A program made the translations under genes and the position numbers. Positions 22,324 through 36,026 of a DNA stretch of 64,000 bases are shown piece after piece. The stretch's first letter is position 1. Each line of letters begins with the position of its first letter. The notes beneath the pieces were generated by a model, which was not told where the DNA came from, did no database searches, and saw only the letters and a list, made by a program, of their open reading frames with translations. Origin of the DNA: Gaeumannomyces sp. JS-464 (taxonomy: Eukaryota > Ascomycota > Sordariomycetes > Magnaporthales > Magnaporthaceae); assembly GCA_002197995.1 (NCBI GenBank), contig NGZR01000011.1:1-64000 (forward strand). Direction: 5' to 3'.

Positions 22324-22432
22324 ACGACGACACTTGTCCGACGTGGTCTACACGGACGGTACACGTTTGACGTTTTACTTGACACTCTACTACACACGGT
22401 TCCACTCCGTTCGACACTCGGACTACTTCTCT
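22324..22432 (+). tRNA. trnS2: tRNA-Ser (UGA)
   Basis: Acceptor AGAGAAT with ATTCTCT, D-arm CCGAGTGGTCTAAGG, anticodon loop TTTGAGT, long variable arm and T-arm ATCCG TTCGAAT CGGAT. Its place after trnI agrees with the usual Pezizomycotina order. Confidence 0.8.
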
Positions 22433-23032
22433 GACGTACGTACTCTTACACACGGACTACGCGGGACTACGGCTTGCTTACGTTCGTACGCGTTTCACCT
22501 GCTGGCTTACCTACCGCTTCTGCTACCGACACGTACCTACCTTCGTACGTACCTTCGTACGCACGACACACTACACGTACGTACACGCACTTACGCACTT
22601 ACGCACTTACGCACTTACGCACGTACCTGCTTACCTTCACTACGGACACGTACCGCTTCGCTACGACACGTACACACCACCGACACGTACTACGCGTACC
22701 TTCACTACCGACACGTACCTCCACTACGGACACTACACACTACTTACTTTCACTACGTACGCGTACGTACACGCCACGCCTACCTTCGTTTGACACGCAC
22801 GTACGGCTTACTTTCTGCTGCTTACGACACGTACCCACACACGGGTCACGACACGCACCACCTACGACACCGACACGTACCTACCTACCACCACACACTA
22901 CACTACTACACTACACTCTACTTTACTTACTACACACGTACTGTTTTTTACTGCTTACCTTCTACGTGTGCTTACCTTCTTACTTTTACTACGTACGCCA
23001 CGCACACCACACACACTTACTACACGACGTAC
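22433..23032 (+). repeat. 600-base GC mini-repeat block between trnS and trnP
   Basis: Decoded CTACGAAGTACTACTTCGTA palindromes, tandem AGCATT units (22587-22620), TTATTTCATAGTAGCGTAG and many TACTTC/GAAGTA copies in both orientations. No gene seen. Confidence 0.7.
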
Positions 23033-23118
23033 CGGACTTACGACGCCGGGCGGTTACGGCGTCTCACTTTGGGTTGGGACACACTACGTTGGGTTCGACT
23101 TCCTACACTACACTCCGA
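23033..23118 (+). tRNA. trnP: tRNA-Pro (UGG)
   Basis: Acceptor CGGATTA pairs perfectly with TAATCCG after decoding. Anticodon stem TCTCA/TGGGA encloses TTTGGGT, so positions 34-36 are TGG. T-arm TTGGG TTCGATT CCTAA. A CAT triplet lies in the stem and is not the anticodon. Position just before rnl fits synteny. Confidence 0.83.
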
Positions 23119-23429
23119 CGTACACTTACACACACTTACTTACACGACACACTGACACACCACGGACTACTACACTACTACACACTACTTTACTACCACT
23201 ACACTTTACTGTACTTTACGTACTACTACACACGACACACTACTTACTGGACTACTCTACTGCTACTGTACACACGTGTACACACTTTACTACACCACTT
23301 TTACTACTACTACTACTACACACTTTGTACACTACACACTTTACACTTTTACACCTTTACTTTTTACTACACTACTTACCACTACTACTACTACTACTAC
23401 ACACTTTGGTCACACCACTACTTACACCT
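23119..23429 (+). other. AT-rich spacer before rnl
   Basis: Decoded sequence is almost only A and T with TATATATA runs. I see no gene. A mitochondrial promoter for rnl may lie here but I cannot identify one. Confidence 0.5.
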
Positions 23430-23818
23430 CTTACGACGACACACTTACACGTACACTACACACCGACACGCGACACGTGACACACTACTCTTACTTACGC
23501 TTCACGGACACACACGACACACTCACACACACGACGACTTCTACTACACTTACGTGTGACACCGACACACTACGACTACACGCCTACACTACACGTACAC
23601 ACACTGGTACACACACACACCTGTTTGACACTACACTACACGGGGACACCCTTCCTCTACACGGCTACACTACTACACTACCACTACACGCACGTACGTG
23701 GACACACGTACCCGTGACGGGACACTTGACTACACTTGACACACTACGTACGTTTTACTACACGCACGCTCGACGCACACTACACACTGTACACGACGCG
23801 TACCCTTTTGCACTACAC

Positions 23819-26800
23819 GTGCGACCACTTGACACGCGCACCACTACACTTACACTGTGGTGACGACTTCCACCACACACCCTTTCCACTTGGTTTGACC
23901 CCTACTCCACTACCACACGCGACGGACGACGTACACTCACCCTGGTTTGACACGCTACTGGACGACCACACTGTACACCACACTACACTCCTACTCACTA
24001 CACACGACTCGGACGTGCTACGGGTACACTGACACTTCTACTGACTGACACCGACACACGTGACACTACTGCACTCGACGGCTTCGTACACACACGGTGA
24101 CACCACTACGACCGCACACGTTTACACGTTACACTACTCACCGACCGTACCTTTTCTTACTGCTGACACGTACCGGACACTGGGACCACACACACGTGAC
24201 TACCGGACGTACACACGCACTACCACACTCTACACGGACACTTCACGCACACCGGTACACTTACTGTGTGACACCACTGGTACACGCCCTCACACCCTTC
24301 ACCTTCACGTTTTACACACCACACACCTTCCACACACACTACACGGTTACACACCACACACACACACACGACGACGGTACACCACTACTACACGGACCTA
24401 CACACTCCGACACACTTGTTACTACGCGGGTTCACGGGTACGACACGACACCGTCTACACACACACGCGACACCGCACGGTTACGTACACTACGACCCTG
24501 ACTACGACGTTGACACTGACCTTACACTCCGACGACGGACTGCTGACCTTACGACCACTTGTGGTCACTCGTACACTTACTACACTACTTCTGACACACT
24601 ACTACACGACACACCCACGCCCGGGTTCACACACACCTGTTACTCACTACGGCACGTTACACGGACACACCACACACGTACGTACTCGACACTTACTCGA
24701 CCGGTTACACACCTTACTACTCCCGACCTTTTACACACTACCTGACGACGACACACCTTCTTCACACACCACACTCACACACTTACACACCTCCTGACGT
24801 TGTTACGTGTCACACCTACCACGTACACACGACGTACGACCACACCCTACCACTTACACGTCACACGACCTTCGACTACGACACTACCACTCACGTTACG
24901 TACGGACTTGTACACACTCACACCTACACACACTGACGACACTACGACACTCGGCTCACGACACTTTACGCACTTGGTCACCACACGTGCCGCTTGACAC
25001 TGACGTACACACCACACTACCACACGTACACACTACACACACTACTGTGACTACTCTCCACCTCACACTACTACACTACGACACTTTACACTACACACAC
25101 ACTCTACTGACACACCACACACCACACACCACACTTACTGACACTCGTTTACACGTGGACACGACTGTGACACTTACACACGGACCTGCTGTCTCTACAC
25201 GACGACACTCTACTGCTTGCACACTTGGTACACACACGACTACTCTTACGTACCACGACACACACGACACGGTCGACTACACACACACACCTTCGCACAC
25301 ACACGACGTGACACACTACTGACTTGACTTGACACACGACACACGCTGACACTCACGTACGTTACACACGACTCTTCACGGACGACACGACTACGTTACT
25401 CGCTACCACTTGACACACGGACACACTACTTACACACGACACGTGTACTCACTTTACCACACTGACACACTTACCTTACGCTCACCACGACACGCGACAC
25501 GCTACTCGCACGTGACGACACGACGTACACTACACCCACCACACACGGTGGGACACACACACGCTGGACACCGACTACACGGTACGTACTGACACACACA
25601 CTCCACCGACGACTTACTTGACACACTGCTACTACCACACACCTCTACGACGGGACACTACGTTACACACACACCCACACACACGACCTACTCGACGCTC
25701 ACACCCACTTGACGACACGACGTACTGACACTACCCCACACACGCCACACTTCGACACACGACACTTACACGGCCGTTACGGTACTACCCTACCTTTACA
25801 CTCGACCACGACGCACGTTCACACGCCACTACTACTCACTTTACGGGGTTGACCCCTGCACGTACGACACGTACACACCTCCGACTCCCACACTTCACTA
25901 CCGGACTTCACGGACACACTTTACGACTCTACCACCACGGACCGCCACTTACCACGCCACTACACGACACGTTTACTTGGACCACACGACACACGTCACT
26001 CCACCACCTGGACTACCTTGACACGCACGACTACTACTACACACTGCTTTGACTACACACACTCGACTCACCGACACTTCCTACTTACACACGCACCACC
26101 ACCACACTACTGTCACTACACACACTGGTTCTTACACACCACACTGACCTACACACACTCTGGACGTACACTGGACCCACACACACCTACTACTACGACG
26201 ACCTGACACGACACGGACACCTCCGCACACGGACGGACACTACACTACTCACCCGACCTTTACTGTACACCACTACGCTCTACACACTGGTACTTGACGA
26301 CACACCACTACTACACGACGACTCACTACACCCCTCTTACACACACGACGGACACTTACGCCCTGGACGTCCACCGTACACTACACGACTACCGCGGACT
26401 GACCACTGGTTACTACACCTGCACACACACGTACACGGACACACTACGCACCACACACACGACACTACTGGACACCTACTTGACACTGACCTTTCTGCAC
26501 ACGACGACGGGGACTTGACACACTTACACACCGACGACACGACACGACCCTTACACTACACCGCACTGTACACACACGACTGGGTTCGACCTTTCTACGG
26601 ACTTCCACTACTCACGACACGACACTGACACACTGACACACCCCACGACCTGACACCACGCGCACACCACGACCCACACGACCACCGGTGTTACACTACA
26701 CTTACACACCCACTCTACGCACACGGGTACTACACACGACACACCTTACACACGCGACGTACTTACACCACACACACTACACTTACTTACTGACACCACA

Positions 26801-27904
26801 CGCCTACTACACGACACACACTTACTACTCGGACGCTTACACCCACACTCTTGACGACGGACTGACGGACGACACCACTACACACACGACACTCTCCTAC
26901 TCACCACCTCACACGACACGTACTTTACTACACCGACGACTCACCTGACACTCTACTCACACACACGACTGGTACACACACTGACTCACCACCTGACCAC
27001 CACACACGGGTCACTTACACGGACACACACCTACTTCTCACACACTACTACTGACTTCACACACCACACCCCCCGACACACACTGGACACCTGACGGACA
27101 CTACTCCCACACACCTGACGACACACTACACTACACTCTTGGTGACACACTCCCACTACACTACACTCACGACACGACCCTTTACACACACTTGGACCAC
27201 ACACACACTCCACTACCACTTACACACGACACACTCTGACACGTACTTACTGACACACCACGACACACACACACGACACACCTCACTACGACGGCTACAC
27301 ACTTTACGACCACACGACACGTACTACCACACGCTACTTCGACACACACACGACTGTCCGCTTTGTACACTGACACTCCTTGCACTACACCGACTGACAC
27401 TACCGTGGACACTTACCACTCACCACTCACTTCCACCGGACACACTCACGGTGGACACACACTACTACGTCTTGACACACACCACTTGTACCCTTTACCA
27501 CCGACACACTACTGTCACCACACCACACGTTACCTCACTGGACACACTCACACACGTTTACGACACACGACTTCACACACTACGACACACTACCCACGAC
27601 ACACACTCTGACACACACACCCACACGACACGACACACACGTACACCACACACGTGACACACTACACCTCCCTCTTACGCGCACACGCGACACACGACTG
27701 GACTTCTTTACACTACTACGACCTACCACTTGGCTACACTACGACGACACGGACACCGACACTCTCCACACACACCGTGGGACTGACACACTTCTCTTGA
27801 CGCACTGACTTGCACCGACGCCGTGTGCGGTGACACACGTCGCACCGCACCGGTTCTACACGGGGGGACACACGTCTGACGACGGACCCTACCCTACTCC
27901 CACA
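23819..27904 (+). mobile_element. Group II intron, rnl intron 1, with reverse transcriptase ORF
   Basis: The exon GCGTACCCTTTTGCATAA is interrupted by GTGCGAC, the group II 5' consensus. Domain V is unmistakable at about 27817-27856: decoded GAGCCGTGTGCGGTGAAAGT followed by CGCACGCACGGTTC. The 3' end is in CCCTACCCTAT just before TTGGGTCACCCAAG of the next exon. The exact 3' splice base is uncertain by a few positions. Confidence 0.88.
25390..27640 (+). CDS. Group II intron reverse transcriptase/maturase with HNH endonuclease domain
   Basis: It copies intron RNA during retrohoming and aids splicing. The decoded order of domains is RT block RPLGIPTLIDRAVQA (about 25765-25830), then WILEADIKCFDKIDHEFLLK (about 26005-26090) and TPQGGIISPTLCNIALNG (about 26220-26290). 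The catalytic block HVIRYADDMVIT is at about 26375-26415, with both Asp residues present. GFDFLGFHIRRMK is at about 26580, the maturase (X) part KPSSKGIKETLKRV at about 26705, and LNPILRGW-like sequence at about 26840. The C-terminal HNH motif is CPLCNESLHN...LHHI (about 27350-27430), ending LVPLHRKCHNKV. Several single-base shifts occur, for example before RPLGIP. The N-terminus is not delimited. Confidence 0.85.
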
Positions 27905-29389
27905 CTTGGGTCACCCACACGTTACACCACTTACGACTGCACACGCTACACTTGCGTACACTTACACACTGACTCACTACACACACGACACTGACACTAC
28001 GTGTCTACACACGTTACGACCCCGACACGCCTACGTGACTCTTACCTACTACACCCACGGACCTACTACACCGGTCCGACACCGGGTACACACACACACT
28101 ACACGGTTACACGCTCTTACTTCTACACGCCCACTGTGGACACGTACACACCTTCTGCACTACTACTCTTCACACACTTGACCGGGACACACGCCCTACA
28201 CTACGCACACTCTTACACCTACACCTTACACTACTACGACACACTACTACACTTACACGGGCGCACGGTACACTGACCTCGCGACGACTACGTACACACA
28301 CTCACACGACTTGACTTTACCGACACACGTACACACACTGGGTGACTCCGCACTCCACACGCTTCACCACTTACACACTGGGACACGACACGGTTCACTC
28401 GACCTACGACTGGACGGTACGGCACTTTTACTTTACTACACGTTTACTTGACCTGCTACACACTTGACTTGCTTACACGACTACTACGTCACACGCCCCA
28501 CACTGGACACACCACTTGCACGGGTACACTACACTTTACTGTTTTACTTGACACACTACCTCTACGTTACACTTCTCCCTTCCTTACCTTCGTACGGACA
28601 CGGACTGTACTACGGTACGCTGTACACTTGTGGTACTTTACACGACTACACTTACGTACACTTGACACTTTACGGTTTGCACGCACTACTTGGCTACACG
28701 TCGGCTTCACACCTACACACGACCTTACACTACCGACCACGGCGACCTACCCTTTCGACACGGGTACACACCTTACACGACTACGGGGCTGACCCCCCTC
28801 GACTTCTTACGTGTCACACTACGGTTACTGGTACCACGTTGTCGTACTTACCGTTACTACACACGTACTGACCCTTTACACTTACGCACACGGTCCGGAC
28901 CCTACGTACGTGACTACCTACGCACACGCCGCTACACGTGACGCTTTGTACTGTGACTTCTACTTCTACTACACACCACCACTACGTGTTTGCACTACTA
29001 CTCGACCCCACCGTCTACGGACTGACGGTACGACCACACGGTACCTACACTCGACCTTACACACTTGACACACCGTACACACACACACACACGTCACACA
29101 CACACACCACCACACCACACACACACACTTTACACACTACACACTACACTACTACACTTACTGTCGGACTTTACTGCCCACGTGGTTACGACTACTGACG
29201 GACCGCACGACTACCACGACTACACACACTACCACGACTTTTACGCCGACTACACTCGGCACACACACGCACGGTGTTTACTCTTTGACGTTACACCACA
29301 CTGTACACGTGGACACTACACACTACTGTACGGACACGTTCTACTTACGCTTACACGTGTCACGACTGTACTACCTACCTTTGACGTCG

Positions 29390-30600
29390 CCCTACTTGAC
29401 ACACACCACACACACTTACTTACACTACTTTCTTTTACTTGTTGGTTTTACGACTGCTGACACGGACTGCTTCTCGACTCTACTACTGACGACACACACT
29501 CCTCTACGACTACTTCTCACACGGTTGACCACACGTACACACACCCGGTCTTTTACTACTACGGACTTGCACTACTTACACGGACTTTACTTACTTGACA
29601 CACACTACTACACACACGCTTTTTTACGACTGTACGGTACACTACTACTACACACACACACACACCGACTACCACGTGCACTTTACCACACGTTGACACA
29701 CTCTCGACTGGTACTACACTACACACCTACTACACACGACTACCTGGGGACACTACACTCCTTTTACTTACGTCACACACACACGACGCCGACTTTCGAC
29801 ACTTACTTCACACACACACGCTGTACGACACCTACACTACACACTCACGGGTGACACCACTCTTACCACACTGGACACGGACTTACGACACACACACACT
29901 TGTACGCACACTTACACACGCCTCACACTGACACTTTACGGTTTACACGTGACACACGTACTTTTACACACACGCCTTCCCTGACCACTTACACTTCTTA
30001 CCGACGACGGCCACTTACACTTCACACACCTCCGTCTGTACACTACGACCTCTACACTTGACTTACGCTGGTTTTGCTGACACGGACACTCACACACTTT
30101 TGCTACTCCGGGTTCACACGTTCACGTACTCTCACTACTACTTACGGTACACACTCTGTACTCACTTACACGACTTTACCTACTTACCTCACACCACTAC
30201 ACACGACGACTACTTTCTTTGTTACACACTACGTACTTGACGACACACTCGTTACGGGTGCGGACCACACGTTACACGGACACCGTTCACACCTCACTTC
30301 TTGCGCACGACTTACCACTTGTTACCACACACTTTCACGACGACTACTTACACTGACACACGACTACACTACCCACTTTTTTGACACACACACTTTCCTT
30401 TACACCACGGTACACTACACGACACACCTGGACTTACTCTTGACCTTCTGTACACGGTTGCTGACGCTACACTACACACACACTACACACGTTCACTTTG
30501 ACCTACACACGACACGGGTTACGACTGACACACTTACTTACGACACTTACACACGACTGGACACTGACACTACACACGGACACGACACACCACCGGTACT
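29390..30600 (+). CDS. LAGLIDADG endonuclease in rnl intron 2
   Basis: Motif 1 is VGFLDAEGCFSIYMRKSSR-like (about 29440-29505), followed by FLDVGNIYKK and PFISQKRADFELFKK. EHLTMEGLEK and IKASMNLG, then LSESIFKAFPDIN, form the usual bridge. Motif 2, WLAGFAEG (about 30055-30085), is shifted by one base into GESNF-type sequence. The end reads IIPFFEKFPLQGNKKLDYLDF and VHLTKEGLDEII. It is well conserved outside two or three homopolymer shifts. Confidence 0.78.
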
Positions 30601-30799
30601 ACTCTTACGACGGCTTACACGTTACACACTACGACGTTACACACTCTTACTTACCTCTTTACTACCGCGCCGTGACACTACGGGACTACGGTCTACTGAC
30701 CCCTACCACTACTTACACTTACACGACGCTTGCTACGCACTACCTTCGTCACGCACGCACACTACACCTACACACACACACACACGTACTTACTTCCAC

Positions 30800-31230
30800 G
30801 TACCACGTTTACCGTTCCCTACGCTACACACACACACTACGACCCTACTACGACTACGACGCGCTTTTACACACACTACCGGGTTTTCTACACGTTTTCG
30901 TTGTACTACTTTTACGACACTACCTGTACCTTCTGACACACACTGTTACTTGACTCGTGACACCACGTACTTACCTTACGACTACCACACTACACACCCT
31001 GACACTACCACACTACTTGTTGACACACACACGCGGGTTCCACCGTTACGGTTACTACCACCACTACACTGACACGCTTCTTTACGCCACACACTGACGA
31101 CACACTTTGTGTGTACACGTGACTGACACGTGACGACACACACACGACACACGCCACGTTCACACCACGCTACACTGCTGCGGCGGCTACACTACGACGT
31201 ACCCTACTTGTACGTTGACACACCACTACA
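30800..31230 (+). pseudogene. C-terminal remnant of a GIY-YIG endonuclease, rnl intron 2
   Basis: Decoded RALLKYGFSKFSLYILEYC, then VIDREQYYLDTINPEYNIV and KAGSTLGYTHNEASLAKMR form the second half of the GIY-YIG catalytic domain and its linker. The Glu of DREQYY is present. The N-terminal GIY...YIG strands are missing. A TACTTCGTCAGCAGC mini-repeat (about 30742) lies where they should be, so the gene looks 5'-truncated by repeat insertion. Confidence 0.7.
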
Positions 31231-31744
31231 CACACACTACACTGACGACTACACTACGACACTACCACTTACGTACTGACCACGACACGTACGGACACAC
31301 ACGTACCTACGGTGTACCACTACACGACACTGCACGTCGGTCACACGCACACTTTCACACACCACACTACGGCTTACTCACACACACACACCGTTCTGAC
31401 GTACACCACACACACACACACTACACACACTGGACACTACACTACACTTCACTGTGACTTACACCTACACTTGCACTTACACACACACACACACGACACA
31501 CGACGACGTACACACCACTACACACTTACTACTTACTCTGTACACACTGGACTACGTTACACTTGACACACACCTACTTTACGGGACGACACACACACTC
31601 TCACGCTTTGCCTACACTTACGACTGGGCTACACACGACGACTACACTCTGTACTCGTCGCACACACGACTACTCCGACACGACGTTACTGGTACACGTA
31701 CACGTGACACACGACCACACTTCTGACCTACGGACTACGCTGGT

Positions 31745-33604
31745 ACACACACACTTGACTGTACACGCACGTCTTTACTGGCCACGCTGGTACGGCGGAC
31801 CACACGCCTACCTACTACACACCCACTCACACACTTGACCGGGACACACGCCCTACACACGCTACTCTCACACCACACACCACACGACGTGGTACACCAC
31901 CACTCTTGTGGCACCACGTTACACTGACCTCGTGGTACACGGTACACACACTACGACGACTACGACTGTACCGACACACGGACACACTGGGTACACTCCG
32001 CACGCCACACGTACCCTGTACACTTACTTACACTACACTGACGGTACTGCACGTTCACTCGACCTACGACTGTTGGTTGACCGTTACTTTTCACTACGCG
32101 TTTACACGACTACTACGTCACACGCCTCACCCCGACACACGGGTGCACGACACTACACTTACACGTACTTTACACTCGTACTCACACTACTTTTTACACA
32201 CACTTACGCACTTTCGTTTTACTACGCTTGCGCACGTCACTACGGTACTTACTACACTACTCTACACGACCGACCGCTGTACACTTACTACCCTGACCCC
32301 TTTGGTTACGGGTTACCGACTTACGGACGTACCTCCTACACTCGTACCTTCGTACCTCCGTACCGGACACACACACTTCTACTCGTACACTACTTGTTAC
32401 ACCGCTACACTACCGCGACCACTGTACTTCACTACTGACACACGACCTACACACTACACTACACACACTGACACTTTACCCCACACCGACACACTTACAC
32501 ACTTTGTACGCTGTTTACTACACTTGTGGCTTACGACTACACACGCTCGTACTACTTACACACACGACGACACCACACACACTACGGGCACGCTGTACTA
32601 CTCGTTTACGTTACACTACACACTGTACACTACACTACACACACCTTACTACTACGGTACGTACCTACTACACACCTGTTCACACACTACGACTTTTCCA
32701 CACACTACTTTCACACTTTACACACGTACTTTACGCTGACACACGACACGACACCACCCTACTTCACTCTTGCTCTTTTACACACGTACTGGACTTCGAC
32801 ACACACTTTACCTTTACGACACACTACCTGGACACTACTTGTGACACGACACGGTGTACACACCCCTACACACACGACGACACCACGTACTTACTTTTTC
32901 TACACGTTACACACGCCACGACACTACTACACTACTTTTACGTACCACACGCGGGTTCTTCTTTACGGACTACTACACACCACTACCTGACACACCTACC
33001 TTTGGACTTTCTTTACACACACACTGACACACGACACACGTTACGTGACTACACTACACACACACACACACACACTTTGTCTACTACGCTGCACACCACG
33101 GCCGACGTACCTTACCACGACGGACACGACTACACGCACACACACGACTTTCTGACTGCCCGTACACACGGTACTTACTACCTTTCACGCTGACGACCTC
33201 GGTCTACACACACTACTCACTCTGCGGCTACTACGCTCTTACGACGGTGTTACCTGTGACTACGTTACACACACACTGTACACACTACCTACACTGACAC
33301 ACGTTACGACACTTTGCACACGTTTACACCTGACTGCACGCCACACACTACCACTACGGACGTACACGTACGACCCACGCACGTACACGACACACTACTA
33401 CTTGACTACCTACACTACACACTTACACTACCACACGGACACTACTACCCTTGTACTTACACCTACACACTACACTACCTTACACTTACTTCGTTACACA
33501 CTGGACTACGCACTACACTACTACACTACGCTACTTTACGGGACGACACGGACCCCTACGCTTTACCCTTACACACACGGTTACACACGGGGTCACTACA
33601 CCTG
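31745..33604 (+). mobile_element. Group I intron, rnl intron 3
   Basis: It splits GGATAGCTGGT from TTTCTGCGAAACCC. The core is almost consensus: P TTGACGGGAAAGCCCTAAA (about 31837), Q GGGTAATCCGCAGCCAAG (about 31989), R GCAGTTCATCGACTAGATG (about 32048) and S AAGATATAGTCAAGCC (about 32104). Confidence 0.88.
32520..33430 (+). CDS. GIY-YIG homing endonuclease, rnl intron 3
   Basis: Decoded VYRLVNKCNNKLYIGSS (about 32595-32660) is the GIY-YIG signature (here VYR/LYIG). INCSKRFS follows, then RRTPYIHLALLKYGFEKFTF, NILEYCEEGVNPKKREQYYF and KLKPEYNILVQAGSSLGYKH. The catalytic Arg (KRF) and Glu (REQYY) are visible. The C-terminus carries NUMOD-type DNA-binding sequence (ALRGVTVIVKNVNTNE, FASLTDAAKYIGVSRPAV). 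Only about one indel is needed to read it through, so it is likely functional. Confidence 0.85.
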
Positions 33605-33940
33605 TTTCTGCGACACACCCTACTACACACACGTACGGCACACTTTTACACTACACCACTCTTACGCACGGTACCACGACACCTTACACTCTCACGACCA
33701 CACGACTGTACACACTTTTTCACTGTGACACTTACACACGTACGTGCTCTTACGCTTACCTACGGTACGTGCTTCTTACTGCACCACTGACACACTACCA
33801 CTTTTACTTCTTGTACTACGACTCGGGGGACTCGTGACACGACTTTTACTCGGTGACGTACTGTACGACCTCGGACACTGGCACACACGACTGACACTAC
33901 TTGACACTGACTCGGACCACTACGACACTGACTACACGGT

Positions 33941-36026
33941 TACTACACTACCACGCCTACTTTGTACGACACGTGACACCCTTCTGCTACTACACACCCT
34001 TCACACACTTGCGGGACACCACCCCTACACACGCACACTCACTACACCCACACGTACACGACGTACGTACACTACCACTCTTACTGGCTCACGGCACACT
34101 GACCTCGACGGTACTGGTACACACTCACTGACTTGACTGTACCGACACACGTTACACACTGGGCACACTCCGCACGCCACACGCACCGACCGCACACGCT
34201 CGTGTGCACGTTCACTCGACCTACACACTGTACGGTTGGCGCACACGCTTACACACTACTACGTCACGGCCTCACTCCGACGCACACTGGCACACTACAC
34301 ACGTACACTTTTACTTTTTACTTTACTACACTTTACTACTACACACTACGCTTACTTTCACTACGTACACCTACGCTACTTTACTACGGCCGGTTCTGGC
34401 ACACACACGACCTTACACTACCGACCACGGCGACCTACCCTTTCGACACGGGTACACCGGACTTTACACACCGGGCTGACCACCCCTGGTTACACACTAC
34501 GTGTTACACTACGGTTACACGGTACCTGCACACGACACACGACTGTTGCACACACGCTTGCTACTTACACTTTTTTACACTACGCCGGACCCTGGCGGCG
34601 ACCGCTACGTACACTCCGACGACGACTGACGTACACTGGACTTTCCACTTACCCCACTGTTTGGTGGTACTGACGACCACACACCACCTACGGCTGTCGG
34701 CCTTTTTACTACACTACACACTCACACACACGTCACCACACACACACACACTTTTACTTACTTACACACTACACCGGGTTACGTACGCTCCACACTACAC
34801 ACACGCTACCGGCACTTACTTACACACTACACACACACGACCTACTACTTACCACGGACTACACACACACGGTACACACCCTGGTACTTTACGTACGACA
34901 CTTACACTACACACTTACACACTACACTACACTGCTTACTGTACGGTACGTGGACTTACACACTTTACTCACCACACACGACTTGACGTGACACTACTTA
35001 CCACACTCACACGTGACACTTACACACACACGACACACTTCTACGGCCTACTTCACTGCTGCTTTACCTTACACACTACTGGACTACCGACACACACTTT
35101 TACTACACTACGACACACTTTTACGACACTACTTGCCGACGCACGACTGACGCTTACTTACACACACGACGACACCACGTACTTACCTTGGACTCTACTT
35201 ACACACTCCTGACACTACTACACTGTACTTACACACACTACTGCTTACTTCGCTACTTACGGGTACTACACACCACTACCTCCTGACACACACTACTACG
35301 CGACACGTTTACACGTTACACACACACACGTTTCACCACGGACACCTTACACGGACTACTACTTACTCTTCACGTGCACCTTACGGACACACACGACACG
35401 TTACGTCACACGACACACTACGACGACTACACACTTACTCTCTTGCTACCACTCTACACCTACTACACACACACACTACACCCCTCTTTCACCCTGACAC
35501 GCTTTACGCTACACTACTTACCACGCTACACACACCTACCACGACACCGTGACACGGACGTGGCTGTTACCACCTTTTACACACTACCTCACACACCTAC
35601 ACCGACACGACACTTACGACACTTTCCTACCTTTACACCTACACACGTTGCGGACACTACTTTGGGTACTACACACACGACCACACGCTACTACCGACAC
35701 ACCGCACACTACACACTACGACGGACACGTCTTACTTACACACGGACCTTTACTCGTGTTTCACTACACACACACACGTACGGCACGTTTACTACCACCA
35801 CTACACGTACCTACACTTACTACACTACACTACACACACTACACACACTTACCTTTACACTTTTTACACTCTACTACACGGTTACACACACGTCACGGTT
35901 TACTACTACACCCTGTTGTCTACACACTGGACTACGCTCACTACACACGACTTTGTGGGCTACTTTACGGGACTACACGACTTTACACGCTTACTTACGT
36001 ACCACTACACGCTTACACACTTTCCG
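33941..36026 (+). mobile_element. Group I intron, rnl intron 4
   Basis: Exon 4 ends GAATGATAAGGT and exon 5 resumes TGTATGTCAAAAAGGG. P TTGCGGGAACACCCTAAAGC is at about 34008, Q GGGCAATCCGCAGCCAAGC at about 34160 and R GCAGTTCATCGACTAAATG at about 34207. S-like TATAGTCAGGCC is at about 34256. The CGACAGGCGACTACC block at 34420 matches intron 2. Confidence 0.85.
34780..35790 (+). CDS. GIY-YIG homing endonuclease, rnl intron 4
   Basis: Decoded AYVGSGLNLSQRLSEYYN (about 34935-35000) follows a KPWYLVELIN segment that stands for the GIY strand. HAALLKYGYENF, IIEILEYCRADELI, KREQYYLDLLNPEYN and LLGYKHTPENIAK follow. The tail has DKLSLATSN, EREGVAVTTF and FPTLTKVAEYLGIKRQAIRK, a NUMOD/helix-turn-helix region. 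Catalytic Arg and Glu are present. It is a relative of the intron 3 protein but not a copy. Confidence 0.83.

Larger units (their letters stand above)
28088..31657 (+). mobile_element. Group I intron, rnl intron 2, carrying two different endonuclease ORFs
   Basis: The exon breaks after GGTCCGAACGGGT and resumes TCGCAAAGATATCCG. The core is canonical: P TTGACGGGAAAGCCCTAA (about 28177), Q GGGTGATCCGCATCCAAGC (about 28340), R GGTTCATCGACTAGATGG (about 28392) and S AAGATATAGTCAAGCC (about 28474). A conserved block with CGACAGGCGACTACC (about 28731) recurs in intron 4. A LAGLIDADG gene and then a GIY-YIG gene follow. Confidence 0.85.

Noticed and set aside
23033..23118. tRNA-Met reading because CAT is visible near the anticodon arm
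   Set aside because: The best 5-bp stem TCTCA/TGGGA puts TGG, not CAT, at positions 34-36, and gene order also predicts trnP here.
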